A stretch of 64,000 bases of DNA, taken from contig CAJXTU010000002.1 of the NCBI GenBank assembly GCA_913060865.1, positions 62,001 through 126,000 of the forward strand, written 5' to 3'. This DNA is from an uncultured Cycloclasticus sp. Lineage in GTDB: Bacteria; Pseudomonadota; Gammaproteobacteria; Methylococcales; Cycloclasticaceae. Under the pieces are notes generated by a model. The model had not been told where the DNA came from. It ran no database searches and was given only the letters and a program-made list of their open reading frames with translations. The position numbers and the translations under genes are program-made. Of the stretch, positions 33,023 to 43,159 are shown in pieces. The first letter of the stretch is position 1. Each line of letters opens with the position of its first letter.

Positions 33023-33904
33023 TTATTCGGCGGCCAGCATGGCTTTTTTAACGACCTCTTCATACTCTGGGCTTAGCCACGTCATCGGTAAACGAATTCC
33101 TTTTTCGATTAAGCCTAACTCATTGACCGCCCATTTCACCGGAATCGGGCTCGATTGAACAAATAAATCATGGTGCAAAGGCTGGAGTGTTTTGTCGATA
33201 GCTCGGGCGCCTTCAGCATCCCCCGCTAATGCTTTGATACACATTTGATGGTTTTTTGCGGGGGCGACATTACCCGTTACTGTAATTGACCCTTTGGCGC
33301 CCATTAAAATTAAGTCACACGATGTTGCATCATCACCCGAATAAACAGCAAAATTATCATCGCTTAAATCAATCAAGGCTTGGCCGACCGCCAGGTCACC
33401 CGTCGCATCTTTCACGCCAATAATATTTGGAATATGTTTCAGTTGTGCAACTGTTTCAGGCAGCATATTACACGCCGTTCTTCCCGGCACATTATATAAA
33501 ATTTGTGGAATATCTACCGCTTCGGCAATGGCTTTGTAATGTAGCACCAAACCTTCCTGCGTTGGCTTATTGTAATAAGGCGTTACCAGCAAACAAGCAT
33601 CGGCACCTGCTTGAGCTGCACAGCGTGTTAAATCAATCGCCTCTGTTGTTGAGTTTGCGCCCGTTCCAGCAATCACCGGTATGCGGCCAGCGGCTATAGT
33701 GACTACCTGACGGATGATTTGGCAATGCTCTTTTTCATTTAACGTTGCGGACTCACCCGTTGTTCCCATTGCGACGATGGCATCAGTGCCTTGTGCAATG
33801 TGAAATTCAACTAACTGGCGCAAACTCGGCTCATCTAGCGAGCCGTCTTCATGCATAGGGGTAACGAGTGCAACAATACTGCCTTGAAACATAGTTGAGT
33901 CCAA
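33023..33904 (-). CDS. dapA: 4-hydroxy-tetrahydrodipicolinate synthase
   Basis: FQGSIVALVTPMHEDGSLD, GTTGESATLNEKEH, YNVPGRTACNM. Confidence 0.99.
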   Translation of the reverse strand: MDSTMFQGSIVALVTPMHEDGSLDEPSLRQLVEFHIAQGTDAIVAMGTTGESATLNEKEHCQIIRQVVTIAAGRIPVIAGTGANSTTEAIDLTRCAAQAGADACLLVTPYYNKPTQEGLVLHYKAIAEAVDIPQILYNVPGRTACNMLPETVAQLKHIPNIIGVKDATGDLAVGQALIDLSDDNFAVYSGDDATSCDLILMGAKGSITVTGNVAPAKNHQMCIKALAGDAEGARAIDKTLQPLHHDLFVQSSPIPVKWAVNELGLIEKGIRLPMTWLSPEYEEVVKKAMLAAE

Positions 33905-34037
33905 TTTTAACGAAAATTTAATGACTATATTTTAAATAGCCACGGTCAGCGGATCATTATACATACATCAATGCTGCAACTAAAAACCAGTCTGCTAAAA
34001 TACTGTCAAAATCAGCCACTTTATAAGGTCATTTCAC

Positions 34038-34511
34038 ATGAATACTGTAGAACTCAATCAGACTGTGCCAGAATTTTCTTGCGCCACAACCGCCGAAGAG
34101 GCATTAACGCTAAGCAGCCTTAAAGGCAAAAACATCGTCATCTACTTTTACCCTAAGGACAACACTCCCGGTTGCACGCAGGAAGGGCAAGACTTCCGCG
34201 ATGCCTACAGCGAGTTTCAAGCCGCTAACACTGAAATTTTTGGCGTCTCTCGTGACTCTGTTCGCGTCCATACCGGCTTTAAAACAAAACATAATTTTCC
34301 ATTCGAACTGATCAGCGATCCTGATGAGTCTTTATGTAAACTGTTTGACGTCATAAAGCTTAAAAAGCTCTACGGTAAGGAACATATGGGCATTGAGCGC
34401 AGCACCTTCCTCATCAATACCGACGGTGTATTAACTCACGAGTGGCGCAAAGTTAAAGTAAAAGAACACGTCGCTGAAGTATTAACCGCCGCAAAGGCTC
34501 TTAATACTTAA
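34038..34511 (+). CDS. bcp: Thiol peroxidase Bcp/PrxQ
   Basis: LKGKNIVIYFYPKDNTPGCTQEGQDFRD. Confidence 0.97.
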   Translation: MNTVELNQTVPEFSCATTAEEALTLSSLKGKNIVIYFYPKDNTPGCTQEGQDFRDAYSEFQAANTEIFGVSRDSVRVHTGFKTKHNFPFELISDPDESLCKLFDVIKLKKLYGKEHMGIERSTFLINTDGVLTHEWRKVKVKEHVAEVLTAAKALNT

Positions 34512-35254
34512 AACCGAAATAAAGGCACAACCTTTTCTACCCCTCTCATAGCCTCAACAAACCGCGCGGCTTGCTGCGCGGTTTGTTGACTTAATTGATC
34601 ACCCAATAAATAGACATATTTATCCGACACGACTACTTTAATCGTATCCGCTCTATCGATGATAGCCGCGTGTAATAACTGATTAACGATCGTTGCGCGA
34701 AGTAAATCATCGTCACTTTGCTCTGTTTCACTCATCGGTGTTGAAACACGAACTTCATTATAAAACCGGTTCACGGTACTGCATTCTTCTGCTGTTTTTA
34801 AATTGAAGCGCCGTCTATCATTGGCCGCTTTTTTAGAGGCTTTTTCTCCGCATACTTGAGCATTCGACGGCTCTACATGGTTAATATCACCCTGCGTCCA
34901 CTGTAAGTGCGCCGCATCAAGAACTAAACGCTGAACTTTGTCTTTTAGCTCCTGGGTTGTTGCTTGCCCAGCAATCAGGACTGAATTACGGTTTCTAGAG
35001 ACAATAATATGGGTATTTTCCCTCAGCATCTCATTGCGTAAAAGAGCGGACTCAACATTGAATTCAAATGCCGCATCTTTTAACTGACCCTCTACACCGG
35101 TAGCATTATCTTCAAAAAATCTATCGGTAAGGGCTGATAACTCAAATGCCTGAGCAGAGGTTGTAGCAAAAATTGACGCGCAAAAAATAGCTTGCAACAG
35201 TTTCATGGGTGTCCTTTGTAAATTTAAATTATTCGATCTGGTTATTTGCTGCAT
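34508..35254 (-). CDS. BON-domain secreted protein
   Basis: Two BON-like segments (VLIAGQATTQELKDKVQRLV; VYLLGDQLSQQTAQQAARFVEAMRGVEKV). Confidence 0.8.
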   Translation of the reverse strand: MQQITRSNNLNLQRTPMKLLQAIFCASIFATTSAQAFELSALTDRFFEDNATGVEGQLKDAAFEFNVESALLRNEMLRENTHIIVSRNRNSVLIAGQATTQELKDKVQRLVLDAAHLQWTQGDINHVEPSNAQVCGEKASKKAANDRRRFNLKTAEECSTVNRFYNEVRVSTPMSETEQSDDDLLRATIVNQLLHAAIIDRADTIKVVVSDKYVYLLGDQLSQQTAQQAARFVEAMRGVEKVVPLFRF

Positions 35255-36299
35255 TATAACGAGTTGGCCATGCCACTAAAACCGCCTGTACCAAAGTTGC
35301 GAGTGGAATTGCAAAAAATACGCCCCAAAAACCCCATATACCGCCAAAAAACAAAATGGCGACAATAATCGCGACGGGGTGAATATTAACCACTTCTGAA
35401 AACAGCAACGGCACCAACACATAACCATCTAGTGCTTGAATTATTAAAAAAATGCTCATCAAATAAACAAACTCATTTCCCCACTGCCACTGCACATAGG
35501 CCACCAATAGCACGGGGATCGTCACCACCGTTGCGCCAACGTAAGGCACCAGAACAGACAAGCCCACCAAGAAACTAAGCAACACGGCGTAGTTTAAACC
35601 TAATAAACTAAAGGCAATAAAGCAGACTACCCAAACAATTAAAATCTCCCAAATTTTACCTCTAACGTAATTGGCAACCTGTTCATTCACAGTCGACCAC
35701 ACTTCTGTCGTCAAACGCCTATTACTAGGAAGAAAACTAGCAAACCATTGCGTGATTTCTTGTTTATCCATTAGAAAAAAGAACACCATCATGGGCACCA
35801 AGAGTAGGTAAATAATTAACGCAACAACATTTAAGACTGACGCCGCCGAAAAGGATAATAAACTCTGCCCATATTTAATCGCCTCAGAACTAACTTGATC
35901 AAAAATCAACTTAACTTGATCTTCGGTAATAAAATTGGGGTATTTTTCTGGTAACGCCGTAAACAAATGAACACCTTGATTGAGCATCGTTGGTAACTGC
36001 TGAGCCAATTGAACCGTTTGTATTGATAGCAAGGGAATAAGCCCAAAAACCATGTATGACAACAGCGCCATAAATAAACTAAACGAGGCGATGACCGCCA
36101 ATTTTCTAGACAAGCCCAGTGTTTGAAATTTGGCGACCATACCTTCTAGCAGGTAAGCAATAACGATGCTCGCCAGCACGGGTGATAGAACATCACCAAC
36201 CCACAAAATAGCTAAAAGCCCAACTAGCAATGTGCCTACCAAGGCTAATGCTTCAGAGTTTCCCAGTACTCGATTAAACCATTGTTTTATATTTTCCAT
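35229..36299 (-). CDS. AI-2E family transporter (PerM-like)
   Basis: VLASIVIAYLLEG, FLVGLSVLVPYVGATVVTIPV, GGIWGFWGVFFAIPLATLVQAV. Confidence 0.92.
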   Translation of the reverse strand: MENIKQWFNRVLGNSEALALVGTLLVGLLAILWVGDVLSPVLASIVIAYLLEGMVAKFQTLGLSRKLAVIASFSLFMALLSYMVFGLIPLLSIQTVQLAQQLPTMLNQGVHLFTALPEKYPNFITEDQVKLIFDQVSSEAIKYGQSLLSFSAASVLNVVALIIYLLLVPMMVFFFLMDKQEITQWFASFLPSNRRLTTEVWSTVNEQVANYVRGKIWEILIVWVVCFIAFSLLGLNYAVLLSFLVGLSVLVPYVGATVVTIPVLLVAYVQWQWGNEFVYLMSIFLIIQALDGYVLVPLLFSEVVNIHPVAIIVAILFFGGIWGFWGVFFAIPLATLVQAVLVAWPTRYNAANNQIE

Positions 36300-37292
36300 A
36301 GAGCGCCTACTTAATTCTTAGATCATCACTTGTTACTAGCCAACCCGCCCAACATTACCCACTCCGTGAGCCAACATATAATAAACACCATATTCACAAA
36401 CCCTAATAACGAGCTAACCCACTTAAAGTATTCAGAGGGTACAATGTAGGCTAACCACCTGCTAAAGCGAAGTCTTACATATCATAACCTGATTTCCTTG
36501 ACCTCATCGCCAACAAAAATATCACTAAAACCGTTCAATGCAGTCCTGCCAAAGCAGATAGACACAAAGAGCTTTAATTGATAGTTGCTAAGTTCTAGCT
36601 ATATTGCAATGATATGCAAGCCACCAACAAGACCACGGGCAACCAAAATCAAATAATAAACCACATAAAAGACTTTAATAAAACAATCCATAACCAACAG
36701 CATATAAAAGCCCGATTAATATTTTAGCAGCGGTTATTCGCACTTTCCTCATACCCACTTCTTGCTAGGTTAATACCAATAGCGCGTTTAGCTAGTATAG
36801 TCTTAAGCTCGATAAAACTTTACAGCCCGCCAAAAGATAACGAAACTTATCACTCTAAAATGACCCAACCATTTTAATGTTTTCCTCTTCCAAAAAAGTT
36901 ATTTATGCGGCGCTTATGGGCAACCGTCTTATTTCTATCACCAAATTTATCGCCGTCTTCTATTCCGGGAGCTCCGCCACCCTATCAGAAGGGAGGGGAC
37001 ATTCCTTAGTTGACACGGGCAACATAGATTTACAGATCAAACAGAACTGTCCGCGCGTCAACCTCAAACGTGTATTCATTGAAGCAGAAGTATGGAGCAC
37101 TCTTACAGCGGAACACCAAAATAATTAAGGGTTTGATTATTGATGAACGATTTAGCACGAACACTAAAAGAAGCCCAATGATGTCTATCATGTAACGACA
37201 ACCAACTTGAGCTTTTTAATTAATAATAAAGATATTAAGAAGTGACAAACTTTTCGCACCGTTGCTGCTTGGCATTTATGGCGAACACTCGA

Positions 37293-38183
37293 CTAGTTAA
37301 CTGCACTTTTTCGCAGGTTTATTTGTAACAACAAACCCCCAACAATCAGCGCAGCTCCAATTCCTAGCGTTACCGTAAACGGCTCATCTAACCATAAAGT
37401 AGATGACAGGATGCCCATTAATGGCACCATTAAAAATCCTAACGAAACAGTCATGGCGGGTAAAATTTGAGTCACACGCATTGAAGCCCACTGCGCCAAT
37501 GCTGTCGCCATCACCCCGTTATAAAGTAAAATCATGATCAACTCTGAACTCCAAATAACAGGCCGTGTCGTTGAAAACCAGGCATAAGGAACTACAATCA
37601 TTAAGGCCACTATAATCTGCCAAGGCGTTAGCTCCAACACACTACCTTTCCATTGATGCTTCCTGATATGTAAAATTGACAACGCCCACACCAATGCAGC
37701 CACTAATAAGAGCACATTTCCCTTTACCACCGAGGCATCACTCCAGTCAAAACCCAGCGGGTTAAATAACGCTAACAAACCACAAAGCCCAATACCGGCA
37801 CCCACTAGTTTAAGTCGAGACATTGGCTCTTTTAAAAAGAAATACGCGCCAGGCGTAACCCACAACGGCGTGGTATAAGCTAATAACGCTGCTCTTCCAG
37901 CATTCACTTCGGCTAGCCCTACGTTTATTAGGGTGACAAAGATGGCAAACTGCATCACACCCACGCCGAAGACAATGGGTATATCCTGCTTATGCGGCCA
38001 TTTCAAACGCCCCAAAAATAACAGTAAAAGTGAAATCGCAACTAATGCAATACTCAACCTAGCCGCCGTAAACCATAGCGGATCTATTGACCTTAGGCCA
38101 ATCTTCATAATGGGCCAATTTGACCCCCAGATCACTACAACCAACACCAGTAAAAACCAAGCGGAAGATAATACCTTTTTCAC
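37293..38183 (-). CDS. EamA/DMT family permease
   Basis: VVVIWGSNWPIMKIGLRSIDPLWFTAAR and a second EamA repeat. Confidence 0.92.
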   Translation of the reverse strand: MKKVLSSAWFLLVLVVVIWGSNWPIMKIGLRSIDPLWFTAARLSIALVAISLLLLFLGRLKWPHKQDIPIVFGVGVMQFAIFVTLINVGLAEVNAGRAALLAYTTPLWVTPGAYFFLKEPMSRLKLVGAGIGLCGLLALFNPLGFDWSDASVVKGNVLLLVAALVWALSILHIRKHQWKGSVLELTPWQIIVALMIVVPYAWFSTTRPVIWSSELIMILLYNGVMATALAQWASMRVTQILPAMTVSLGFLMVPLMGILSSTLWLDEPFTVTLGIGAALIVGGLLLQINLRKSAVN

Positions 38184-38260
38184 AAATTACTCATCATTTT
38201 ATAAAACTGCCTATAGCATTGCACATGGCTCACCTATAATGTTAAATCATCAACCATTTA

Positions 38261-38692
38261 GTGATTAATATGGCTAGATTATCAATAATATATCCAGAAC
38301 ACACCCTGTTTACTTGTAACTTACCCGTACGAATTACCGACATAAACTACGGACAACACCTAGCGCACGACAAACTCATTTCAATGCTGCATGAAGCACG
38401 TGCCCAATTTTTCCTTCATTTTGGTATGCAAGAATCGAATATTTCAGGCTTAGGCATTATCATGGCCGACCTATCCATTTGCTATCAAGCTGAAGCATTT
38501 CACCCTGACCTACTGATGATTGAAATCGCACTCGTTGACCCTAGCCGTTGTGGATGCGATATGGTCTACCGAATAAGTAAAGATAATGGACAGACTATCG
38601 TTGCTACCGCAAAAACAGGCTTAGTTTTTCTTGATTATAAAACAAAAAAAGTAGCCTCTATGCCTAAAGATTTTAAGCAACTGCTGTCATAA
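38261..38692 (+). CDS. Thioesterase (4HBT hot-dog fold) family
   Basis: RITDINYGQHLAHDKLISMLHEARAQFF. Confidence 0.85.
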   Translation: MINMARLSIIYPEHTLFTCNLPVRITDINYGQHLAHDKLISMLHEARAQFFLHFGMQESNISGLGIIMADLSICYQAEAFHPDLLMIEIALVDPSRCGCDMVYRISKDNGQTIVATAKTGLVFLDYKTKKVASMPKDFKQLLS

Positions 38693-38914
38693 AACCGACT
38701 TATTACCTAACCCTATTCTTGCGGCAAGCCTCAACTGACCGTAAACATCTCTGCCTGCGCGATAATAAGAGGCCAACTAAATTTTCTAGTTCCGCATAAA
38801 AAACAGCACAGAAACATAATTTTTGAAGCAAAATAACCCTCTCGTCAATATGCGTTACAATATCCACGCTATCATTAGCCCTAATTTATTATATTCATTA
38901 CACTTAAAACTGAT

Positions 38915-40219
38915 TTGTCGATCCAACATAAACCCACCACATACAAATTACGCGAACTAGGTTTATCTTCCGATAAGCTAGACCGACACGCCGTTTCAAT
39001 TACCGACCGCTTGGTTAACGCGGGCTTTCAAGCGTACCTTGTTGGTGGCTGCGTTCGAGATTTATTACTGGGTATGCACCCCAAAGACTTCGACGTTTCG
39101 ACTAATGCAGAGCCTGAAGAAATTCAAGCGCTTTTCAAAAATTGCCGATTGATAGGTCGGCGTTTTCGATTGGCACACATTCATTTTGGCCGACACGTGA
39201 TTGAAGTTGCGACGTTTCGTGGGCCTCATATCAAACACGATAAAAACGATAGCCACGCCCATAAAGATGGGCGTTTATTGCGCGACAACGTCTACGGCAC
39301 TTTAGAAGAAGACGCATGGCGCCGTGACTTTACCGTTAACGCCTTATATCTAGACCCGAAAAAGAAAACCGTTATAGATTATGTTGGCGGCATTAAAGAC
39401 CATCAAAACAAAGTGCTTCGCCTTATGGGCGACCCTACAACGCGCTTTAAAGAAGACCCCGTTAGACTCATTCGTGCTGTGCGATTTAAAGCGAAATTAG
39501 ACTTCCAGATTGATAACGACACGGCTGAACCCATGCAAAGCATGGCACCTTTATTAAAGGATATTCCAGCCGCACGTTTGTACGATGAAATTCTTAAGCT
39601 CTTTTTAAACACCCAAGCCAGTCAAGTTTTCGAGGTGCTCCGTCAATACGGTTTATTCGAGGCACTCTTTCCCCAAACTGAGCTATGCCTTCAAAAAGCT
39701 GATTCTGACGCACCATTACTGTTGATCAAACAGGCGATGGAAAACACACAGACTCGTTTAAAGAACAATCAACACGTCACCCCCTATTTTTTGTTGGCCA
39801 CCTTGTTATGGGAGCCTGTTCGGCGGCTCAGCGAGCAAAATAGAGCGTCCTTTAGCAGTGACACACAAGCCATCCACGCCGCCGCTAATGAAGTAGTGGC
39901 GCACCAAGTTAGCCGTATCGCCATTCCAAAACGCATGACAACACCAATGCGTGAGGTATGGGCGCTACAACCGCGTTTCCATAAGCAAGTCGGCGTGCGT
40001 TGTTTACGGTTTTTAGAGCACCCGCGCTTTAGAGCCGCATACGACTTTATGCTCCTCAGATCACAATACGGTGAAGTCGACCCGGCAATTGCTGACTGGT
40101 GGACGCACATACAAACCTTAGAGCCTGCCGAGCAGAAACTAATGACTCGCCCAAGCCAATTCAAACACAAAAAAACACCGCGCAAAAAAGCAATTAAAAC
40201 CCCACCGTCTGATAGCTAA
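38915..40219 (+). CDS. pcnB: Poly(A) polymerase PcnB (TTG start)
   Basis: AYLVGGCVRDLLLGMHPKDFDVSTNAEPEEIQALFKNCRLIGRRFRLAH. Confidence 0.97.
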   Translation: MSIQHKPTTYKLRELGLSSDKLDRHAVSITDRLVNAGFQAYLVGGCVRDLLLGMHPKDFDVSTNAEPEEIQALFKNCRLIGRRFRLAHIHFGRHVIEVATFRGPHIKHDKNDSHAHKDGRLLRDNVYGTLEEDAWRRDFTVNALYLDPKKKTVIDYVGGIKDHQNKVLRLMGDPTTRFKEDPVRLIRAVRFKAKLDFQIDNDTAEPMQSMAPLLKDIPAARLYDEILKLFLNTQASQVFEVLRQYGLFEALFPQTELCLQKADSDAPLLLIKQAMENTQTRLKNNQHVTPYFLLATLLWEPVRRLSEQNRASFSSDTQAIHAAANEVVAHQVSRIAIPKRMTTPMREVWALQPRFHKQVGVRCLRFLEHPRFRAAYDFMLLRSQYGEVDPAIADWWTHIQTLEPAEQKLMTRPSQFKHKKTPRKKAIKTPPSDS

Positions 40220-40220
40220 C

Positions 40221-40718
40221 ATGGTGGCTATCGCTTATATTGGACTCGGTAGCAATTTAGCAAACCCAGTCCAGCATATCCTGAGCGCTATAGATGATAT
40301 TCGCGCTATGAAAAATTGCTCACTTAAGCTAACCTCACGCCTTTATGAAACGCCACCGATAGGGCCGCAAGATCAACCCAACTATATAAACGCAGCCGTT
40401 AAAATTAGTACCTCTTTAAAACCTTACGAGCTATTAGCGACCTTACAAACTATAGAAAATCAGCATGGCCGAACCCGAGAGACCGGCAGATGGGGCGCAA
40501 GAACACTAGACTTGGATATTTTATTATATGACAGCATCATTTCTAATGACCCAACGTTAACGCTTCCTCATCCAGAGCTACACAATAGAGCCTTTGTTTT
40601 ATACCCGTTGCTAGATTTAGATAAAGACCTAGAAATTCCAACCCTCGGCAAGCTTCAGCCTTTGATTAAAGCACTTAATGAAACGCCACCGCGTATTATC
40701 CACTCATCCATAATTTAA
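40221..40718 (+). CDS. folK: HPPK, 2-amino-4-hydroxy-6-hydroxymethyldihydropteridine diphosphokinase
   Basis: AYIGLGSNLANP...RWGARTLDLDILLYD. Confidence 0.98.
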   Translation: MVAIAYIGLGSNLANPVQHILSAIDDIRAMKNCSLKLTSRLYETPPIGPQDQPNYINAAVKISTSLKPYELLATLQTIENQHGRTRETGRWGARTLDLDILLYDSIISNDPTLTLPHPELHNRAFVLYPLLDLDKDLEIPTLGKLQPLIKALNETPPRIIHSSII

Positions 40719-40790
40719 CCCGATGAATGCTTGAAACCTATAGCCGTATCGTGCAAAGTTCTCCTCTCATCAATATAAATACAGTAAATC

Positions 40791-41456
40791 TTGGAAAAAC
40801 AAAGTTTAGAAACATCTCTACCCCCTAAATTCATTGTTGTAGAAGGGCCAATAGGCGTTGGTAAAAGCAGCTTAGCGCAAAGACTTGGAGAAAGTTTTGC
40901 TTGCGATGTGGTTAAAGAAAAAGCCGATGAAAACCCTTTTCTTGAGCACTTTTATACCCACACTAACCAGTCTGCTTTACCGGTTCAGTTACACTTTTTA
41001 ACTGAACGTGCAAAACAGTGGAATGAATTAAGTCAAAACGACCTTTTTTCATCCGGCGTGATATCAGACTTTATGCTCGAAAAAGACCGTTTGTTTGCCA
41101 AACTTACTTTAACAGACGAGGAATTTAAGCTTTACGACCAAATGTACCAGTCTCTTGCTATACAAACGACCAAGGCGGATTTAGTCGTCTACTTACAAGC
41201 ACCGGTTGATGCGTTACAATCTCGAATTAAGAAACGTGGTATCAAGCATGAAAAAAACATCAGCGGAGAGTACCTGCAAAAACTATCGGACGCCTACACT
41301 AAATTTTTCCATCATTATGATGCGGGTCCCTTACTCATCGTCAACGCAAGCGATATTAACCCGGTAGACAATGATGATGACTATGAACAACTCCTTAAAC
41401 ATATCTGCGCCACACGCGCTGGTCGCCACTATTTAAACCCTCTTCCTATTTTATAA
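40791..41456 (+). CDS. Deoxynucleoside kinase family protein (TTG start)
   Basis: FIVVEGPIGVGKSSLAQRL...DFMLEKDRLFAKLTL. Confidence 0.9.
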   Translation: MEKQSLETSLPPKFIVVEGPIGVGKSSLAQRLGESFACDVVKEKADENPFLEHFYTHTNQSALPVQLHFLTERAKQWNELSQNDLFSSGVISDFMLEKDRLFAKLTLTDEEFKLYDQMYQSLAIQTTKADLVVYLQAPVDALQSRIKKRGIKHEKNISGEYLQKLSDAYTKFFHHYDAGPLLIVNASDINPVDNDDDYEQLLKHICATRAGRHYLNPLPIL

Positions 41457-41474
41457 TCGCCTTCTGAGATCGAC

Positions 41475-42287
41475 ATGAGCCAACATTCAACAACTAAACA
41501 AATCACCAATACCGAGTTATCGGCCATGAAAGCACGTGGCGAAAAGATCGCAAGCCTTACCGCATATGATGCGAGCTTTGCTCACATTCTCGATACTGCT
41601 GGCGTTGAGATGGTGTTAGTTGGCGATTCGTTAGGCATGGTTATTCAAGGGCAGTCCAGCACTATCCCCGTCACCATAGAAGAAATGGCATACCATAGCA
41701 AAATGGTTTCTCGTGGTTTACAGCGTGCCTTACTGGTCACTGATATGCCCTTTATGAGCTATCCCAATCCGCAGGTAGCCGTCGATAATGCGGCTATTCT
41801 TATGCAACAAGGTTACGCCAATATGGTGAAGCTTGAAGGTGGACAAAAAATTCTCGATAGCGTTCAACACATCGTCAACCAAGGCATCCCCGTTTGCGGA
41901 CACTTAGGCCTGCTACCTCAATCGGTTAACCAGATAGGCGGTTATCGCGTTCAAGGTAAAGATGAAGCCCAAGCGAATATTATAATTGAAGATGCAAAAT
42001 GCCTCGAGCAAGCCGGTGCTAGCGCTATCGTTGTAGAGTGTATTCCGGCTTCTTTAGCCAAGCAACTAACCGCTAGCGTAAACATTCCCATTATCGGCAT
42101 TGGCGCGGGAGTGCATTGTGACGGACAAGTTCTCGTTAGTTACGATATGCTTGATATTACCGTTGGCAAACGCCCAAAATTTAGCAAGAACTTTATGCTC
42201 GAAGCGGGTAATATTGCCGACGCTGTTAGCGCTTATGTACACGCTGTTAAAAACAGTGAATTCCCCGCGGAAATACATTCTTTCTAG
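41475..42287 (+). CDS. panB: 3-methyl-2-oxobutanoate hydroxymethyltransferase
   Basis: KIASLTAYDASFAHILDTAGVEMVLVGDSLGMV. Confidence 0.99.
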   Translation: MSQHSTTKQITNTELSAMKARGEKIASLTAYDASFAHILDTAGVEMVLVGDSLGMVIQGQSSTIPVTIEEMAYHSKMVSRGLQRALLVTDMPFMSYPNPQVAVDNAAILMQQGYANMVKLEGGQKILDSVQHIVNQGIPVCGHLGLLPQSVNQIGGYRVQGKDEAQANIIIEDAKCLEQAGASAIVVECIPASLAKQLTASVNIPIIGIGAGVHCDGQVLVSYDMLDITVGKRPKFSKNFMLEAGNIADAVSAYVHAVKNSEFPAEIHSF

Positions 42288-42289
42288 TT

Positions 42290-43141
42290 ATGTTCGTTAT
42301 CCATACCATTAACGAACTGCAAGACGAACTCAGGCAACGCCGGCAAGCTAATCAATCCATCGCGCTTGTTCCCACGATGGGCAATTTACACCAAGGGCAC
42401 CTTCAATTGGTTAGCACTGCGCAACAGCACGCCGAAGCTGTTGTTGTCACTTTATTTGTTAACCCCACACAATTTTCTGAAAATGAAGATTTAGATAATT
42501 ACCCCCGAACATTCCAAGATGACTGCCAAAAACTTGAACTACTCAATACGGATATTCTCTTTGCGCCTAGCATTGATGAAATATACCCATTAGGTGGCGA
42601 AAATACCTCTCATGTGCACGTACCCAACATCACAGATGTGCTCTGCGGCGCTTCACGACCGGGGCACTTTGATGGCGTTACGACTATTGTTTGCAAACTA
42701 TTTAACATGACTCGGGCAGATGTTGCTATTTTTGGTGAGAAGGACTTCCAACAGCTCGCCGTTATTCATCGCATGGTCGATGATTTAAATATCCCTATTC
42801 GCATTATTGGTGAACCCATCGTTAGAGAAGCCGATGGTTTAGCGATGAGTTCTCGTAATGGCTATTTATCTAAAGAAGAACGACTGTTAGCCCCTCGCCT
42901 TCATCAAATACTACAATACATTAAACAACTCATTTTGGCTGGTGAGGTTGACTTCAACGCAATCGAGAGCCAGGCAAAAATTGATTTAATCGAAGCTGGT
43001 TTTAAACCTGATTACCTGCATATTTATCAGCGAAACGAACTTAAACCAGCCACTAAAGGCAGCAAGGAACTCATTATTATAGTGGCGGCCGTTTTGGGCT
43101 CTACAAGACTAATAGACAATATACACGTCGATTGCACATAA
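42290..43141 (+). CDS. panC: Pantothenate synthetase
   Basis: VPTMGNLHQGHLQLV...LFVNPTQF...FGEKDFQQL. Confidence 0.99.
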   Translation: MFVIHTINELQDELRQRRQANQSIALVPTMGNLHQGHLQLVSTAQQHAEAVVVTLFVNPTQFSENEDLDNYPRTFQDDCQKLELLNTDILFAPSIDEIYPLGGENTSHVHVPNITDVLCGASRPGHFDGVTTIVCKLFNMTRADVAIFGEKDFQQLAVIHRMVDDLNIPIRIIGEPIVREADGLAMSSRNGYLSKEERLLAPRLHQILQYIKQLILAGEVDFNAIESQAKIDLIEAGFKPDYLHIYQRNELKPATKGSKELIIIVAAVLGSTRLIDNIHVDCT

Positions 43142-43159
43142 GTACCCAATCTAATTATC

